Under the pieces are notes generated by a model, which ran no database searches, was not told the origin of the DNA, and worked only from the letters and a program-made list of their open reading frames with translations. A DNA stretch of 56,814 nt, taken from contig NZ_WVUG01000019.1 in NCBI RefSeq assembly GCF_017614965.1, positions 1 through 56,814 on the forward strand, read 5' to 3'. Each line of letters opens with the position of its first letter. Position 1 is the stretch's first letter. Source of the DNA: Streptomyces griseorubiginosus. GTDB lineage: Bacteria > Actinomycetota > Actinomycetes > Streptomycetales > Streptomycetaceae. Below, one piece after another: positions 34,224 to 42,399 of the stretch. The position numbers were made by a program, and so were the translations under genes.

Positions 34224-34759
34224 CCCTGCTCCGCACCGGCCCCTCGCCGCGCTGGGCCCTTCCGCTCCGATGCGGCCTCGCGCTGTCCGGTTGGCTGGCC
34301 GTGGCCGCGAGCGGACTTCCGGCCGGAAGCGTCCTGCGCGCCTTGGTGGTAACGCTGTTTCTGCTGGTCTGCCCCGGGCTGGCGGCCAGTCGGTGGGCGC
34401 GACCGCCGGCGGGGCGCGAGACCGGTCGGACGCCCATGCTGGAGACGGCCGTCCTGTCCTTGGTGGTCAGCCTCGCTCTGGCGGTCGTGGTCGTCGTGCC
34501 CTTCTATCTGGGCGGGGTCTTCACGACCCTCCGGGCCCTGGCGACGCTGGCCTTCGTCACCTCGGCGCTGGCCCTGCTGCCCGTGCCGCGCGGCCCCGGG
34601 CGCGCCCGGGCCTCGCGGCGGAATCCGGCTCACGATCCCTCGGTGCCGTCGGCCGACCCGTCCCGGCCGGCTCCGCCAGAGGGAGCGCCTTCGGACCCCG
34701 GCCCGTCCAGCGACAGCCGGGCCACGGGGCGGCCGGCGCATCCCGGCGACCGGCGATAG
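34220..34759 (+). CDS. small four-span membrane protein with Pro-rich tail
   Basis: A 179-aa protein: four hydrophobic helices (WALPLRCGLALSGWLAVAAS; VLRALVVTLFLLVCPGLAA; VLSLVVSLALAVVVVVPFYL; LRALATLAFVTSALALLP) then about 55 disordered residues rich in Pro, Ser and Arg. No domain recognised. It starts in the stop of the 611-aa membrane protein (ATGA, GGGAGGAG upstream), so the two are probably partners in one membrane complex. The following GH16 gene starts 2 nt after its stop. Confidence 0.7.
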   Translation: MTLLRTGPSPRWALPLRCGLALSGWLAVAASGLPAGSVLRALVVTLFLLVCPGLAASRWARPPAGRETGRTPMLETAVLSLVVSLALAVVVVVPFYLGGVFTTLRALATLAFVTSALALLPVPRGPGRARASRRNPAHDPSVPSADPSRPAPPEGAPSDPGPSSDSRATGRPAHPGDRR

Positions 34760-34761
34760 AC

Positions 34762-35574
34762 ATGCGGGTCGGCCGGGTCCGGCGGGCGCTCGCCGTCGCC
34801 GCGCTGCTGGTGGCGACGGCCTGCGGCCACGGTGGTACGAGCAGGCCTCCGCCCGCGCCGGGTCACTGGAAGCTGATCTTTCACGACGAGTTCGACGGTT
34901 CGTCCCTCGACACCCGCCGCTGGGCCACCTGCTACGACTGGAACCGTGACGGCTGCACCAACAGCAGCAACCACGAGGAGCAGTGGTACCTGCCCGGTCA
35001 GGTCACCGTGGGCAACGGCGCTCTCTCCCTGACCGCTGTCCGTCGCCCCACCCGGGGCAGCGACGGCAAGACCTATCCGTGGACCTCCGGCATGATCTCG
35101 ACCGGCCGTGACCACTGGGACGGCCGCCCCCGCAGGACCTTCACCTACGGATACTTCGAGTCCGCCGTCAGGATTCCTTCCCAGGCGGGTATGTTCCCGG
35201 CCTTCTGGATGATGCCCGCGTCCCGGCACACGCCGCCCGAGCTGGATGTCATGGAGTTCCTGGGAAGTACCCGGCAGGTCCTGATGTCCACTCACTGGCG
35301 GGGCGGGGACGGCGCGCGCCGCACGGAGCGGGGGACCTATGGCCCGGAGGACTTCCCCGCCGACTATCACGTGTTCGCGCTGTTGTGGACCAGGCATGAG
35401 CTGACCTGGTTCGTGGACGGCGTCGCACGGCTCAGGGTGACCGACCCCGAGCGGGTCCCGCACGTCCCGATGGAAGTGCTGGTCGATCTGGCGGTCGGGC
35501 TTCCGCACTCGCCGCCGCCCTCGGTGCGGGAGGCCCGCATGACGGTCGACTGGGTGCGGGTCTGGCAGCAGTGA
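34762..35574 (+). CDS. GH16 family endo-beta-glucanase, lipoprotein
   Basis: A 270-aa secreted enzyme. The N-terminus RRALAVAALLVATACGHGG is a lipoprotein-like signal with a Cys at about residue 21. The GH16 domain follows: FHDEFDGSSLDTRRW, GYFESAVRIPSQAGMFPAFWM and the catalytic ELDVMEF (ExDxxE; nucleophile and acid/base Glu both present), ending in MTVDWVRVWQQ. GH16 hydrolyses or transglycosylates beta-1,3(4)-glucans or galactans. In this operon it probably trims the exported polysaccharide at the cell surface. Last gene of the 32388-35574 operon. Confidence 0.92.
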   Translation: MRVGRVRRALAVAALLVATACGHGGTSRPPPAPGHWKLIFHDEFDGSSLDTRRWATCYDWNRDGCTNSSNHEEQWYLPGQVTVGNGALSLTAVRRPTRGSDGKTYPWTSGMISTGRDHWDGRPRRTFTYGYFESAVRIPSQAGMFPAFWMMPASRHTPPELDVMEFLGSTRQVLMSTHWRGGDGARRTERGTYGPEDFPADYHVFALLWTRHELTWFVDGVARLRVTDPERVPHVPMEVLVDLAVGLPHSPPPSVREARMTVDWVRVWQQ

Positions 35575-35672
35575 CCGGCCGAGTCGGCCCCGCGACGCCC
35601 AGGACCGCGGCACCCGAGGAATTACCGACGGACGCACTTGACGCAATACCCAAACCGGTACGAAGGTGGAAA

Positions 35673-35691
35673 TATACGGCGTAAGCATATG
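35673..35691 (+). promoter_or_regulatory. candidate shared operator, copy 2 (upstream of GT2 operon)
   Basis: TATACGGCGTAAGCATATG, 42 nt before the GTG of the first GT2 gene. Matches the copy at 41301 in 16 of 19 positions. A TTGACG lies farther upstream (35638) but spacing to TATACG is too long for a normal -35. Confidence 0.6.
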
Positions 35692-35714
35692 GCGTAGTGC
35701 GGAGGTGCGAGATC

Positions 35715-36458
35715 GTGTACAGCGACTGGATCACCAGCAGCGGGGGCAGGCAGGGGGCCACGGTGAGCCTGGTCGTTCCGGCGCTCAACGAGGCCCGGAA
35801 CATCCCCTGGGTCTTCGAGCAGATCCCGGCGTGCGTGGACGAGGTGATCCTCGTCGACGGGGACTCCAGCGACGCGACGGTCCCCATGGCCCGGCACTGC
35901 CTGCCCGCCGTGCGCTTCGTCCGGCAAAGCGGCCCGGGCAAGGGCAACGCCCTGCGGGCGGGCTTTCTCGCGGCGACCGGCGACAACGTGGTGATGATGG
36001 ACGCCGACGGCAGCATGTCGCCGACCGAGATCCCCCACTACCTGCACTTCCTCCAGAACGGTTACGACTTCGTCAAGGGCTCCCGGTTCGTCGAGGGCGG
36101 CGGCTCCCTGGACATCACCCCCATCAGGCGGCTGGGCAACCAGATGCTGCTGGCGGCTGTCAACCGGCTCTACCACGCGTCCCTGACCGACCTGTGCTAC
36201 GGCTTCTGCGCCTTCCGCAGAAGCTTCCTCGACCAGTTGGACCTGCACGCCACCGGATTCGAGATCGAGACCGAGATGATCGTGCATGCCCTGCGTTCCG
36301 GGCTGCGCATCGCCGAGGTCCCCAGCCTCGAACTGCCCCGGCGCAACGGCCGTTCCAACCTGCACGCCATCACGGACGGCCGCCGGGTGCTGCGAACCCT
36401 GATCTCGGAGCGGCCGGGTGCGCACTCCTCCGCCGCGGGTGTGCGCACCGCGTCATGA
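35715..36458 (+). CDS. family 2 glycosyltransferase, dolichol-phosphate mannosyltransferase-like
   Basis: A 247-aa GT2 protein: VSLVVPALNEARNIPWVFEQ (nucleotide-binding start), EVILVDGDSSDATV, GPGKGNALRAGFLAATGDNVVMMDADGSM (DxD metal site MDADG), and NRLYHASLTDLCYGFCAFRR. This type uses an NDP-sugar to load a polyprenyl phosphate or a glycan acceptor in the cytoplasm. The GTG at 35715 has GGAGG 9 nt upstream; GTG 35697 is an alternative. No membrane tail is present. It overlaps the next GT by ATGA. Confidence 0.88.
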   Translation: MYSDWITSSGGRQGATVSLVVPALNEARNIPWVFEQIPACVDEVILVDGDSSDATVPMARHCLPAVRFVRQSGPGKGNALRAGFLAATGDNVVMMDADGSMSPTEIPHYLHFLQNGYDFVKGSRFVEGGGSLDITPIRRLGNQMLLAAVNRLYHASLTDLCYGFCAFRRSFLDQLDLHATGFEIETEMIVHALRSGLRIAEVPSLELPRRNGRSNLHAITDGRRVLRTLISERPGAHSSAAGVRTAS

Positions 36459-37750
36459 CCTCCGTCGCGGTGCGTCCCACCGGTGTCGGGTACGGAATCC
36501 GTGTCGTCGACGTCGACCTGGGGCGCCCGGGCGAACTCCGTTCCCCCGCCGGTCCGTTGCCGTCGGAACCGCAGGGGCCGGTGCGCGCCCTCGTACGACT
36601 CCACGGCCATCCGCTGGGCATGGTCGACACGGTGAACGCCTCCGGCCCCGGCGGCCTGTGGCGAGCGGTCAGCCGAGCGGCGCACGGGGAGCTGGCGGAA
36701 CAGCTCGCCCGGCATCAGGAGGCGGACCGGGCGCAGGCGTCCGGCGCCCGCACCGCCGCGTGGCCCCCCTGCCAGGCCGCGAGGCGCCGCGCGCTGGGGC
36801 GGGCGCCCTTCATCAGCGTGGTCGTGGCCACCCACGACCGCCCGGAGCAACTGCGCCACTGCCTCCGTTCCCTGCTGCGGCAGGACTACCCCCGGTTCGA
36901 GATCGTCGTCGTCGACAACGACCCGGCCGACGACGCGGCCGAGGCCCTGATCCGCCGGCAGTTCCGTGGGCAGGTCCGCTACGTCCGCGAACCCGTCGCC
37001 GGACTGGCCCGGGCCCACAACCGGGGACTCGCCCACACTGACGGATCGGTCGTCGCCTTCACGGACGACGACACGCTCGTCGACTCCGGATGGCTCGCCG
37101 CCCTGGCCGAGACGTTCGTGGGCGAACCGCGAGCCGGCTGTGTCACCGGACTGATCGTCCCCGCCGAACTGGAGACGCCGGCACAGGCCGCGCTGGAACG
37201 CCAGGGAGGCTTCGCCAAGGGCTGCACGCCGTGCGCATGGTCACTGTCGCAGCCGCCGGCCGACCCGCTCTTCCCCTTCACCGCCGGGCGTTTCGGCTCC
37301 GGCGCCAACATGGCCTTCCGGGCCGGCGTACTGCGCTCCCTGGGCGGTTTCGACACCGCCACCGGCGCCGGAACCCCTGCGCGCGGCGGTGACGATCTGC
37401 TCGCCTTCTTCGAGGTCCTGAGCGCAGGTCACACTCTGGCCTACCAGCCGGATGCCATCGTCTGGCACCGGCACCGCCGGACACCGGACGCCGTGACCGC
37501 CCAGGCCTTCGGATACGGGGCCGGACTCACCGCCTACCTCACAGCGGCGATGGCGGGCGATCCGCGCAGGCTGCCTGCCTTGCTGCGCAGGCTCCCCGGT
37601 GGCATCCGCCACGCCATGCTCCGATCGCGTGCGCGCGGCGCCGACCCCGAGGCCGGCTGGTCACGACGCCTCGCACTCCTGGAATTGCGCGGAATGGCGT
37701 ACGGACCCTTCGGCTATCTGCGCGGACGTCTCACCGGCGACCGCTCCTGA
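36455..37750 (+). CDS. family 2 glycosyltransferase with N-terminal extension
   Basis: A 431-aa protein. About 115 N-terminal residues (RPTGVGYGIRVVDVDLGRPG, VRALVRLHGHPLGMVDTVNA) form an added domain seen in some actinobacterial GTs. The GT2 catalytic part follows: FISVVVATHDRPEQLRHCLR, FEIVVVDNDP, GLARAHNRGLAHTDGSVVAF and TDDDTLVD (DDD metal site), then GSGANMAFRAGVLRSLGGFD and GGDDLLAFFEVLSAG. It begins in the stop of the upstream GT. Sugar donor unknown. Confidence 0.85.
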   Translation: MTSVAVRPTGVGYGIRVVDVDLGRPGELRSPAGPLPSEPQGPVRALVRLHGHPLGMVDTVNASGPGGLWRAVSRAAHGELAEQLARHQEADRAQASGARTAAWPPCQAARRRALGRAPFISVVVATHDRPEQLRHCLRSLLRQDYPRFEIVVVDNDPADDAAEALIRRQFRGQVRYVREPVAGLARAHNRGLAHTDGSVVAFTDDDTLVDSGWLAALAETFVGEPRAGCVTGLIVPAELETPAQAALERQGGFAKGCTPCAWSLSQPPADPLFPFTAGRFGSGANMAFRAGVLRSLGGFDTATGAGTPARGGDDLLAFFEVLSAGHTLAYQPDAIVWHRHRRTPDAVTAQAFGYGAGLTAYLTAAMAGDPRRLPALLRRLPGGIRHAMLRSRARGADPEAGWSRRLALLELRGMAYGPFGYLRGRLTGDRS

Positions 37751-37785
37751 CTCCGCACTCCGATCGGACCGGACAAGAGGTCCTC

Positions 37786-38754
37786 ATGAACGACGCGATG
37801 CCCCCCTCCCGCCCCTCCGTCACCCTGTCGGTCGTCGTCTGCGCCTACACCCTCGAGAGGTGGGACGACCTGCGGGCCGCCGTCACCTCGGTGCGGAACC
37901 AGCACAACCCCCCGGACGAGATCGTGCTGGTCGTCGACCACTGCCGGCCGCTGTACGAGCGGGCGTCGAGGGAGCTGCCGGGTGTCCGGGTGGTGCCCAG
38001 CAGTGGCCCCCGCGGCCTGTCCGGGGCCCGCAACACGGGCGTCGCGGTCTCGCACGGCGACGTGGTCGCCTTCCTCGACGACGACGCGGCGGCGGAACCG
38101 GAATGGACCGACCGTCTGCTGGCACCGTACGACGACCCGAGGGTGGTCGGAGTGGGGGGACTGGTCAGGCCGCGCTGGTCCACCCATCGTCCTGTGTGGT
38201 TCCCGCCGGAGTTCGACTGGGTGGTGGGCTGCTCGTACCGGGGACTGCCCGAACGGACCGCTCCCGTGCGCAACTTCATCGGGGCCAACATGTCCTTCCG
38301 CAGAACGGAGCTGCTCGCGGTCGGCGGATTCCTCGACACTCTGGGCAGGGTGAGCGACCGGCCGACCGCGGGCTGCGAGGAGACGGATCTGTGTCTGCGC
38401 ATCACTGCCCGCCGACCTGACGCCGTCCTGCTGTACGAGCCGGCGGCGGCGGTGCGCCACCGTGTCCCCGAGGCCCGTACCCGGTGGTCGTACTTCCGGT
38501 CTCGCTGCTACGGCGAGGGACGGTCCAAGGCGCTGGTGGCGCGGTACGACGGCAGCGGGCCGGCCCTGACCAGTGAGCGCGCCTACCTGCGCTCCACCAT
38601 TCCGCGCGCCCTGGTCAGAAACCTGCGACGGACGGGGCGTCCCGGTGCCGTGCGCACTCTGGGGGCGCTGTCCGCGGGGGTCTGCGCGACCGGCACCGGC
38701 TACCTCGTCGGACGGCTCCGTTCCTCGGGGACACGGGATGCGGGCAGCTCATGA
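37786..38754 (+). CDS. family 2 glycosyltransferase
   Basis: A 322-aa GT2: LSVVVCAYTLERWDDLRAAV, DEIVLVVDHCRPLYERA, GLSGARNTGVAVSHGDVVAF with LDDDAAAEPEW (DDD), FIGANMSFRRTELLAVGGF and GCEETDLCLRI (ED acid/base region). Compared with the preceding GT it lacks the N-terminal domain. A hydrophobic GALSAGVCATGTGYLVG near the C-terminus may associate with membrane. The deacetylase ATG overlaps its stop. Confidence 0.86.
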   Translation: MNDAMPPSRPSVTLSVVVCAYTLERWDDLRAAVTSVRNQHNPPDEIVLVVDHCRPLYERASRELPGVRVVPSSGPRGLSGARNTGVAVSHGDVVAFLDDDAAAEPEWTDRLLAPYDDPRVVGVGGLVRPRWSTHRPVWFPPEFDWVVGCSYRGLPERTAPVRNFIGANMSFRRTELLAVGGFLDTLGRVSDRPTAGCEETDLCLRITARRPDAVLLYEPAAAVRHRVPEARTRWSYFRSRCYGEGRSKALVARYDGSGPALTSERAYLRSTIPRALVRNLRRTGRPGAVRTLGALSAGVCATGTGYLVGRLRSSGTRDAGSS

Positions 38755-39566
38755 ACGCCATACCCGTCTTCCTCTATCACGCCGTGTCCGACGACCCACC
38801 GTCATGGCTCGCGCCGTTCACGGTGACTCCTCGCGCGTTCGTGGAACAGCTGGACATGATCGCCGACAGCGGTCTGCGCCCGGTCCCGCTGAGGCAGTTG
38901 GTGGCGGCTCTCCTCGGAGGGCCCCAGCCACCGCGCCGGTCCGCCGTGCTGACCTTCGACGACGGATACGCGGACTTCGCCTCGACGGTGGCTCCGCTGC
39001 TCCACGCCAGGGGACTGCCGGCCACGCTGTATGTCACCACCGGCGCCCTGGGGGTCCCCGGACAGCGCTCGCGCCGCGGACCCTTTCCGGCGGTCGAGAT
39101 GCTGAGTTGGGCCCAGGTCCGGGAACTGGACGCGGCCGGATTCGAGATCGGCGGTCACAGCAGGACGCATCCGCAACTCGACACCCTGCCGCGGAAGGCC
39201 GTGCGGGAGGAAGTCGGCGGATGCAAGCGGGAGCTCGAGGACGCCCTCGGTCACGCCCTCGACGCGTTCGCCTACCCGCACGGCTACTCGAGCAGCCGCG
39301 TCCGCGCGCTGGTGGGGGAGTCGGGATGGACCTCCGCTGCCGCCATCCGAGCCGCTTCGGCCCTCAGCTCGCTCCGGGACGACCCGTTGTGGTTCGCCCG
39401 GCTCATGGTGCGGGCCGACACGAGCCGGGAGCGCTTCGGACAGTGGACCCGTGGCGAGGGCGCCCCCGTCGCGCCGTTCGCCGAGGGCATGCGCACCCGG
39501 GGATGGCGGGCGTACCGTCGGTTGAGGGCCTCGGTGGGGCGACCGTACCGGGCTCTTCCGGCGTGA
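38751..39566 (+). CDS. polysaccharide deacetylase (carbohydrate esterase 4)
   Basis: A 271-aa NodB-homology protein: VFLYHAVSDDPP at the N-terminus, motif 1 AVLTFDDGYADFA (catalytic base and metal Asp), motif 2 GGHSRTHPQL (metal His pair), motif 3 DAFAYPHGYSSSRVR. All expected catalytic residues are present. It removes N- or O-acetyl groups from a polysaccharide or its lipid-linked precursor; no signal peptide is evident, so it may act on the cytoplasmic intermediate. Last gene of the 35715-39566 operon. Confidence 0.9.
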   Translation: MNAIPVFLYHAVSDDPPSWLAPFTVTPRAFVEQLDMIADSGLRPVPLRQLVAALLGGPQPPRRSAVLTFDDGYADFASTVAPLLHARGLPATLYVTTGALGVPGQRSRRGPFPAVEMLSWAQVRELDAAGFEIGGHSRTHPQLDTLPRKAVREEVGGCKRELEDALGHALDAFAYPHGYSSSRVRALVGESGWTSAAAIRAASALSSLRDDPLWFARLMVRADTSRERFGQWTRGEGAPVAPFAEGMRTRGWRAYRRLRASVGRPYRALPA

Positions 39567-39657
39567 CCGGACCGGTGACGGCACCGACAAAGGCGCGGTC
39601 AGCGGTCCGTGCCCGCGACGACGCCGTGGGCGACCCTGCGAGGGGGCGCGGAGCGGT

Positions 39658-39682
39658 GCCGGCCCGCGGGAGGCGGGCCGGC
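39658..39682 (+). terminator. bidirectional hairpin between the deacetylase and GH16 genes
   Basis: GCCGGCCCGC and GCGGGCCGGC form a perfect 10-bp stem around GGGAG. It lies between two convergent genes and can serve both. No T tract follows, as is common in this GC range. Confidence 0.7.
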
Positions 39683-39704
39683 GTCCGGGAAGGTGCCGGG
39701 TCGG

Positions 39705-40973
39705 TCAGTGCTGCCAGACCTTCACGTAGTCGACCATCATGTCGGCCGGGACCTGGGTGGGTCCGCCGTGCGTGGAGCTGACGGCGTTGTTGAGAATCAG
39801 GTACATCGGAGCGGACGTGATCCCGGTCGTGATGCGTCCGACCTGCTTGCCGTCGTAGTAGTACGTGACCGAGCCCGGCGCCCATTCAGCGCCGTAGGTG
39901 TGCCATCCGGTGTACGAGCCGGAGGCGCAGCCGCCCGGACCGCCGGCCGGGGAATGGAAGTGGTAGCAGGCCGAGCCGCCCAGCCCCTCCATGACGTCCA
40001 TCTCCCCGTCGGTGGGCCAGTTCTGCCCGTCGGTCCAGAAGGCGGGCCAGTTCGCGATCTGAGTACCGGACGCGGGGGTGTAGATACGGGCTTCGAAAGC
40101 ACCGTAGGTGAACTGGGCCTTGCCGTTGCTCTCGACCAGGCCGGAGACGTACGGATAGGTCGTGCCGTTGACCGTCGCCGACTGCTGGACGGCCTTCAGA
40201 TGGAGATTTCCGCCGCTGACGCTCACCTGCGAGGGCGAATAGGCGGAAAGTTCGCCGGAGTTGACGGGCTTGGTGGTGCAACCGGAACAACCGAGCCAGT
40301 TCGGGTTCCACTTCGAGCCGTCGAGACTCGTGCCGTTGAATTCGTCGTCGAATACGTTGCGCCACGTCCCCGGAACGCCGAGCGGCGCGTCGGAGGTCGA
40401 GGAAGAGGCCGTGGGTGTGGATGTGGCTGTGCGTGTGGCGGTCGGCGTCGGCGTGGGAGTCGGTGTCGAGACGGTGGGGGAAGGGGAGGCCGTCACCGTC
40501 GGTGTTCCTGACGGCGTGGAGGCCGAACCGCCTTCGGCGGTGAAGGAATTCACCGGAGAAAGGCGGTACCAGATGCCGTGCAGCTTGTAGGACACGAAAT
40601 ACGTGTACGTGCCGGCGGGGAACGCGCGACTGCCCGAGGTGTAGGTGGTGGGCGACGTGCTGAGGGTGGCCGGGGCGGCGCCGGGGAAGTCGAAGGCTCC
40701 ACCGCCGGCGGAACGCGCGGCTACGGCAAGGGCCTGCACCTTGATCGTTTTTGTGGCGTGCACCCTGGTGGTGGCCTTGAGTTGCCCGTCCGGCGTCGCG
40801 GAGACGGACAGGGAGTCGACGACGATCGGCGCCGTCGACGCCTTGGCCTGTGCCGCTTGGACGAGTGCGCCGCCGGCGAGGACGGCGGTGGCGAGCAGAA
40901 GACCGCCCGCCTTTGTGCGCGCGGCAAACGGGCGGCGGTGTCGCGCAATGACAGCTGTGTGTTTTGTCGGCAT
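39705..40973 (-). CDS. secreted GH16 glycoside hydrolase with N-terminal accessory domain
   Basis: A 422-aa enzyme. A Sec-type signal (KAGGLLLATAVLAGGALVQA) is followed by a beta-rich module (VDSLSVSATPDGQLKATTRV ... GTYTYFVSYKLHG) of about 110 residues, then a Ser/Thr/Pro linker (PTPTPTPTATRTATSTPT) and the GH16 domain: WRNVFDDEFNGTSLDGSKW, the catalytic GEMDVMEGLGG (ExDxxE intact) and DYVKVWQH at the end. Likely an extracellular beta-glucanase. ATG 40973 (MPTKHTAVIA) is favoured; an upstream ATG at 41054 would spoil the signal peptide. It is not in an operon; its promoter must lie in 40974-41346. Confidence 0.9.
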   Translation of the reverse strand: MPTKHTAVIARHRRPFAARTKAGGLLLATAVLAGGALVQAAQAKASTAPIVVDSLSVSATPDGQLKATTRVHATKTIKVQALAVAARSAGGGAFDFPGAAPATLSTSPTTYTSGSRAFPAGTYTYFVSYKLHGIWYRLSPVNSFTAEGGSASTPSGTPTVTASPSPTVSTPTPTPTPTATRTATSTPTASSSTSDAPLGVPGTWRNVFDDEFNGTSLDGSKWNPNWLGCSGCTTKPVNSGELSAYSPSQVSVSGGNLHLKAVQQSATVNGTTYPYVSGLVESNGKAQFTYGAFEARIYTPASGTQIANWPAFWTDGQNWPTDGEMDVMEGLGGSACYHFHSPAGGPGGCASGSYTGWHTYGAEWAPGSVTYYYDGKQVGRITTGITSAPMYLILNNAVSSTHGGPTQVPADMMVDYVKVWQH

Positions 40974-41346
40974 GTACGGTGTGACCCTTTCGCCCCCCAG
41001 GCTTCGGCAGTTGAGCCTGCGCATGCGCGAAGCAATGGCGGGCTGAACGGTCATGGACTCTGCGCGAGGCGGATTTCATGCGCAAGGGGCGTTCCGCGTC
41101 GAAGCATGCCGATATTTCGCGGAAATGCTTGTGGTTTCCCCGAGTTGCAGATGCCCGGCCGGTTCCAGTGACGTCTGACACACCGGAGGATAATTCGGTC
41201 AAAGGTACTGAATCGCCCCGCGCGGCGTGCAGTTGGAAGGCGTCGGCAATGGTCTGTCGGGCGGGGTTGACTCGACGGGATTCCGGGCGGATGATTTACG
41301 TATACGGTGTAAACATACGCACTAAAGATCAATCCGGGCGGTGATC
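40974..41346. other. divergent promoter region between GH16 and the epimerase-like gene
   Basis: 373 bp with lower GC than the flanks (for example GGATAATTCGGTCAAAG near 41190). It contains the shared motif at 41301 for the rightward gene. A TTGACT at 41268 is present but without a well-placed -10. No small ORF or RNA structure is convincing. Confidence 0.5.
41301..41319 (+). promoter_or_regulatory. candidate shared operator, copy 3 (upstream of the epimerase-like gene)
   Basis: TATACGGTGTAAACATACG, preceded by CG so that CGTAT and ATACG form 5-bp inverted ends. It is 46 nt before the ATG at 41347 and agrees with the minus-strand site at 48416 in 14 of 19 positions. Confidence 0.6.
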
Positions 41347-42399
41347 ATGACGCGGAACAGGACCATCCTCCCCACCCGCATCCTCGTCACCGGCGGAGCC
41401 GGTTTCATCGGCTCGCACTACGTCCGTACGATGCTGGGTCCCGGCGGCCCCCCGGATGTCGCGGTGACCGTTCTCGACAAGCTCACCCGGGCCGGAAACC
41501 CCGCCAACCTGGACGACGTCCGTCACGCGCGGGGCTTCTCCTTCGTCCGCGGCGACATCTGCGACCGGGACCTCGTCGACGCGTTGGCCGCGGCGCACGA
41601 CCAGGTGGTGCACTTCGCCGCCGGCGCTCCCGCCGTCCGCACGAACGTCCTGGGGACGCAGACCCTGCTGGAGGCGGCGCTGCGGCACGGGCTGCGCAGG
41701 TTCGTCCATGTCTCCTCCGCCGAGGTCTACGGCTCCGTGCGCGCCGGCTCCTGGCCCGAGACCGCCCCCCTGCGGCCCAACTCGCCCTACGCCGCCTCCA
41801 GGGCGGCGTCCGACCTGCTGGCGCTGGCGTACCACCGCACCCACGGCATCGACGTGCGGGTGGTCCGGTGCTCGACCAGCTACGGGCACCATCAGTTCCC
41901 CGAGCGGGTCGTCCCGCTGATCATCACCCACGTCCTGCAGGACAGCCCCGTGCCGCTGTACGGCAACGGGCTCACCGTCCGTGACTGGATCCACGTCGAC
42001 GACCAGGTGCGCGGCATCGAACTGGTCCGCAGGGGCGGACGCCCGGGCGAGGTCTACAACGTCGGCGCCGGCGACGAACTCTCCCACCGGGAGCTCGCCG
42101 GGCTGGTGCTGGGCGTCTGCGGGGCCGACCGGGGGATGGTCCGGTTCGTCGACGACGGCCGGAGCGGCGGCGACCACCGCCGCTCGGTCGACTGCACGAA
42201 GATCCGCACGGAGCTCGCGTTCGCGCCCCGCAAGGACCTGGTCACGGGCCTGGAGGAGACGGTCGACTGGTACCGGACGCACCGCTCCTGGTGGGAGCCG
42301 CTGCTGCGGCCCGCCTCCGCGCGCCGGTGCGGCCACGGGCGCGGCGACTCCGAGCGGTGCGACTCCGAGCGGTGCGATTACGAGCGGCTTCCGTCATGA
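41347..42399 (+). CDS. RmlB-like NAD-dependent epimerase/dehydratase with altered active site
   Basis: A 350-aa extended SDR most like dTDP-glucose 4,6-dehydratase: TRILVTGGAGFIGSHYVRTM (NAD), RGDICDRDLV, RTNVLGTQTLLEAALRHGL, GNGLTVRDWIHVDDQVRGIE, YNVGAGDEL. Departures from RmlB: the DE pair that drives dehydration reads SSA125E126VYG; YxxxK reads Y148-A-A-S-R152; and the loop after HFAA that normally holds ESHVDRS is missing about 13 residues. It may be an epimerase, a 4-keto reductase or inactive. The C-terminus carries a 15-bp repeat (SERCD units). It starts a two-gene operon with the GH15-like gene (ATGA). Confidence 0.82.
   Translation: MTRNRTILPTRILVTGGAGFIGSHYVRTMLGPGGPPDVAVTVLDKLTRAGNPANLDDVRHARGFSFVRGDICDRDLVDALAAAHDQVVHFAAGAPAVRTNVLGTQTLLEAALRHGLRRFVHVSSAEVYGSVRAGSWPETAPLRPNSPYAASRAASDLLALAYHRTHGIDVRVVRCSTSYGHHQFPERVVPLIITHVLQDSPVPLYGNGLTVRDWIHVDDQVRGIELVRRGGRPGEVYNVGAGDELSHRELAGLVLGVCGADRGMVRFVDDGRSGGDHRRSVDCTKIRTELAFAPRKDLVTGLEETVDWYRTHRSWWEPLLRPASARRCGHGRGDSERCDSERCDYERLPS
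42344..42388 (+). repeat. 15-bp tandem repeat at the 3' end of the RmlB-like gene
   Basis: Three copies of GCGACTCCGAGCGGT (the third diverged) at 42344, 42359 and 42374, in frame, adding SERCD-like residues just before the stop that overlaps the next start. Confidence 0.9.
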
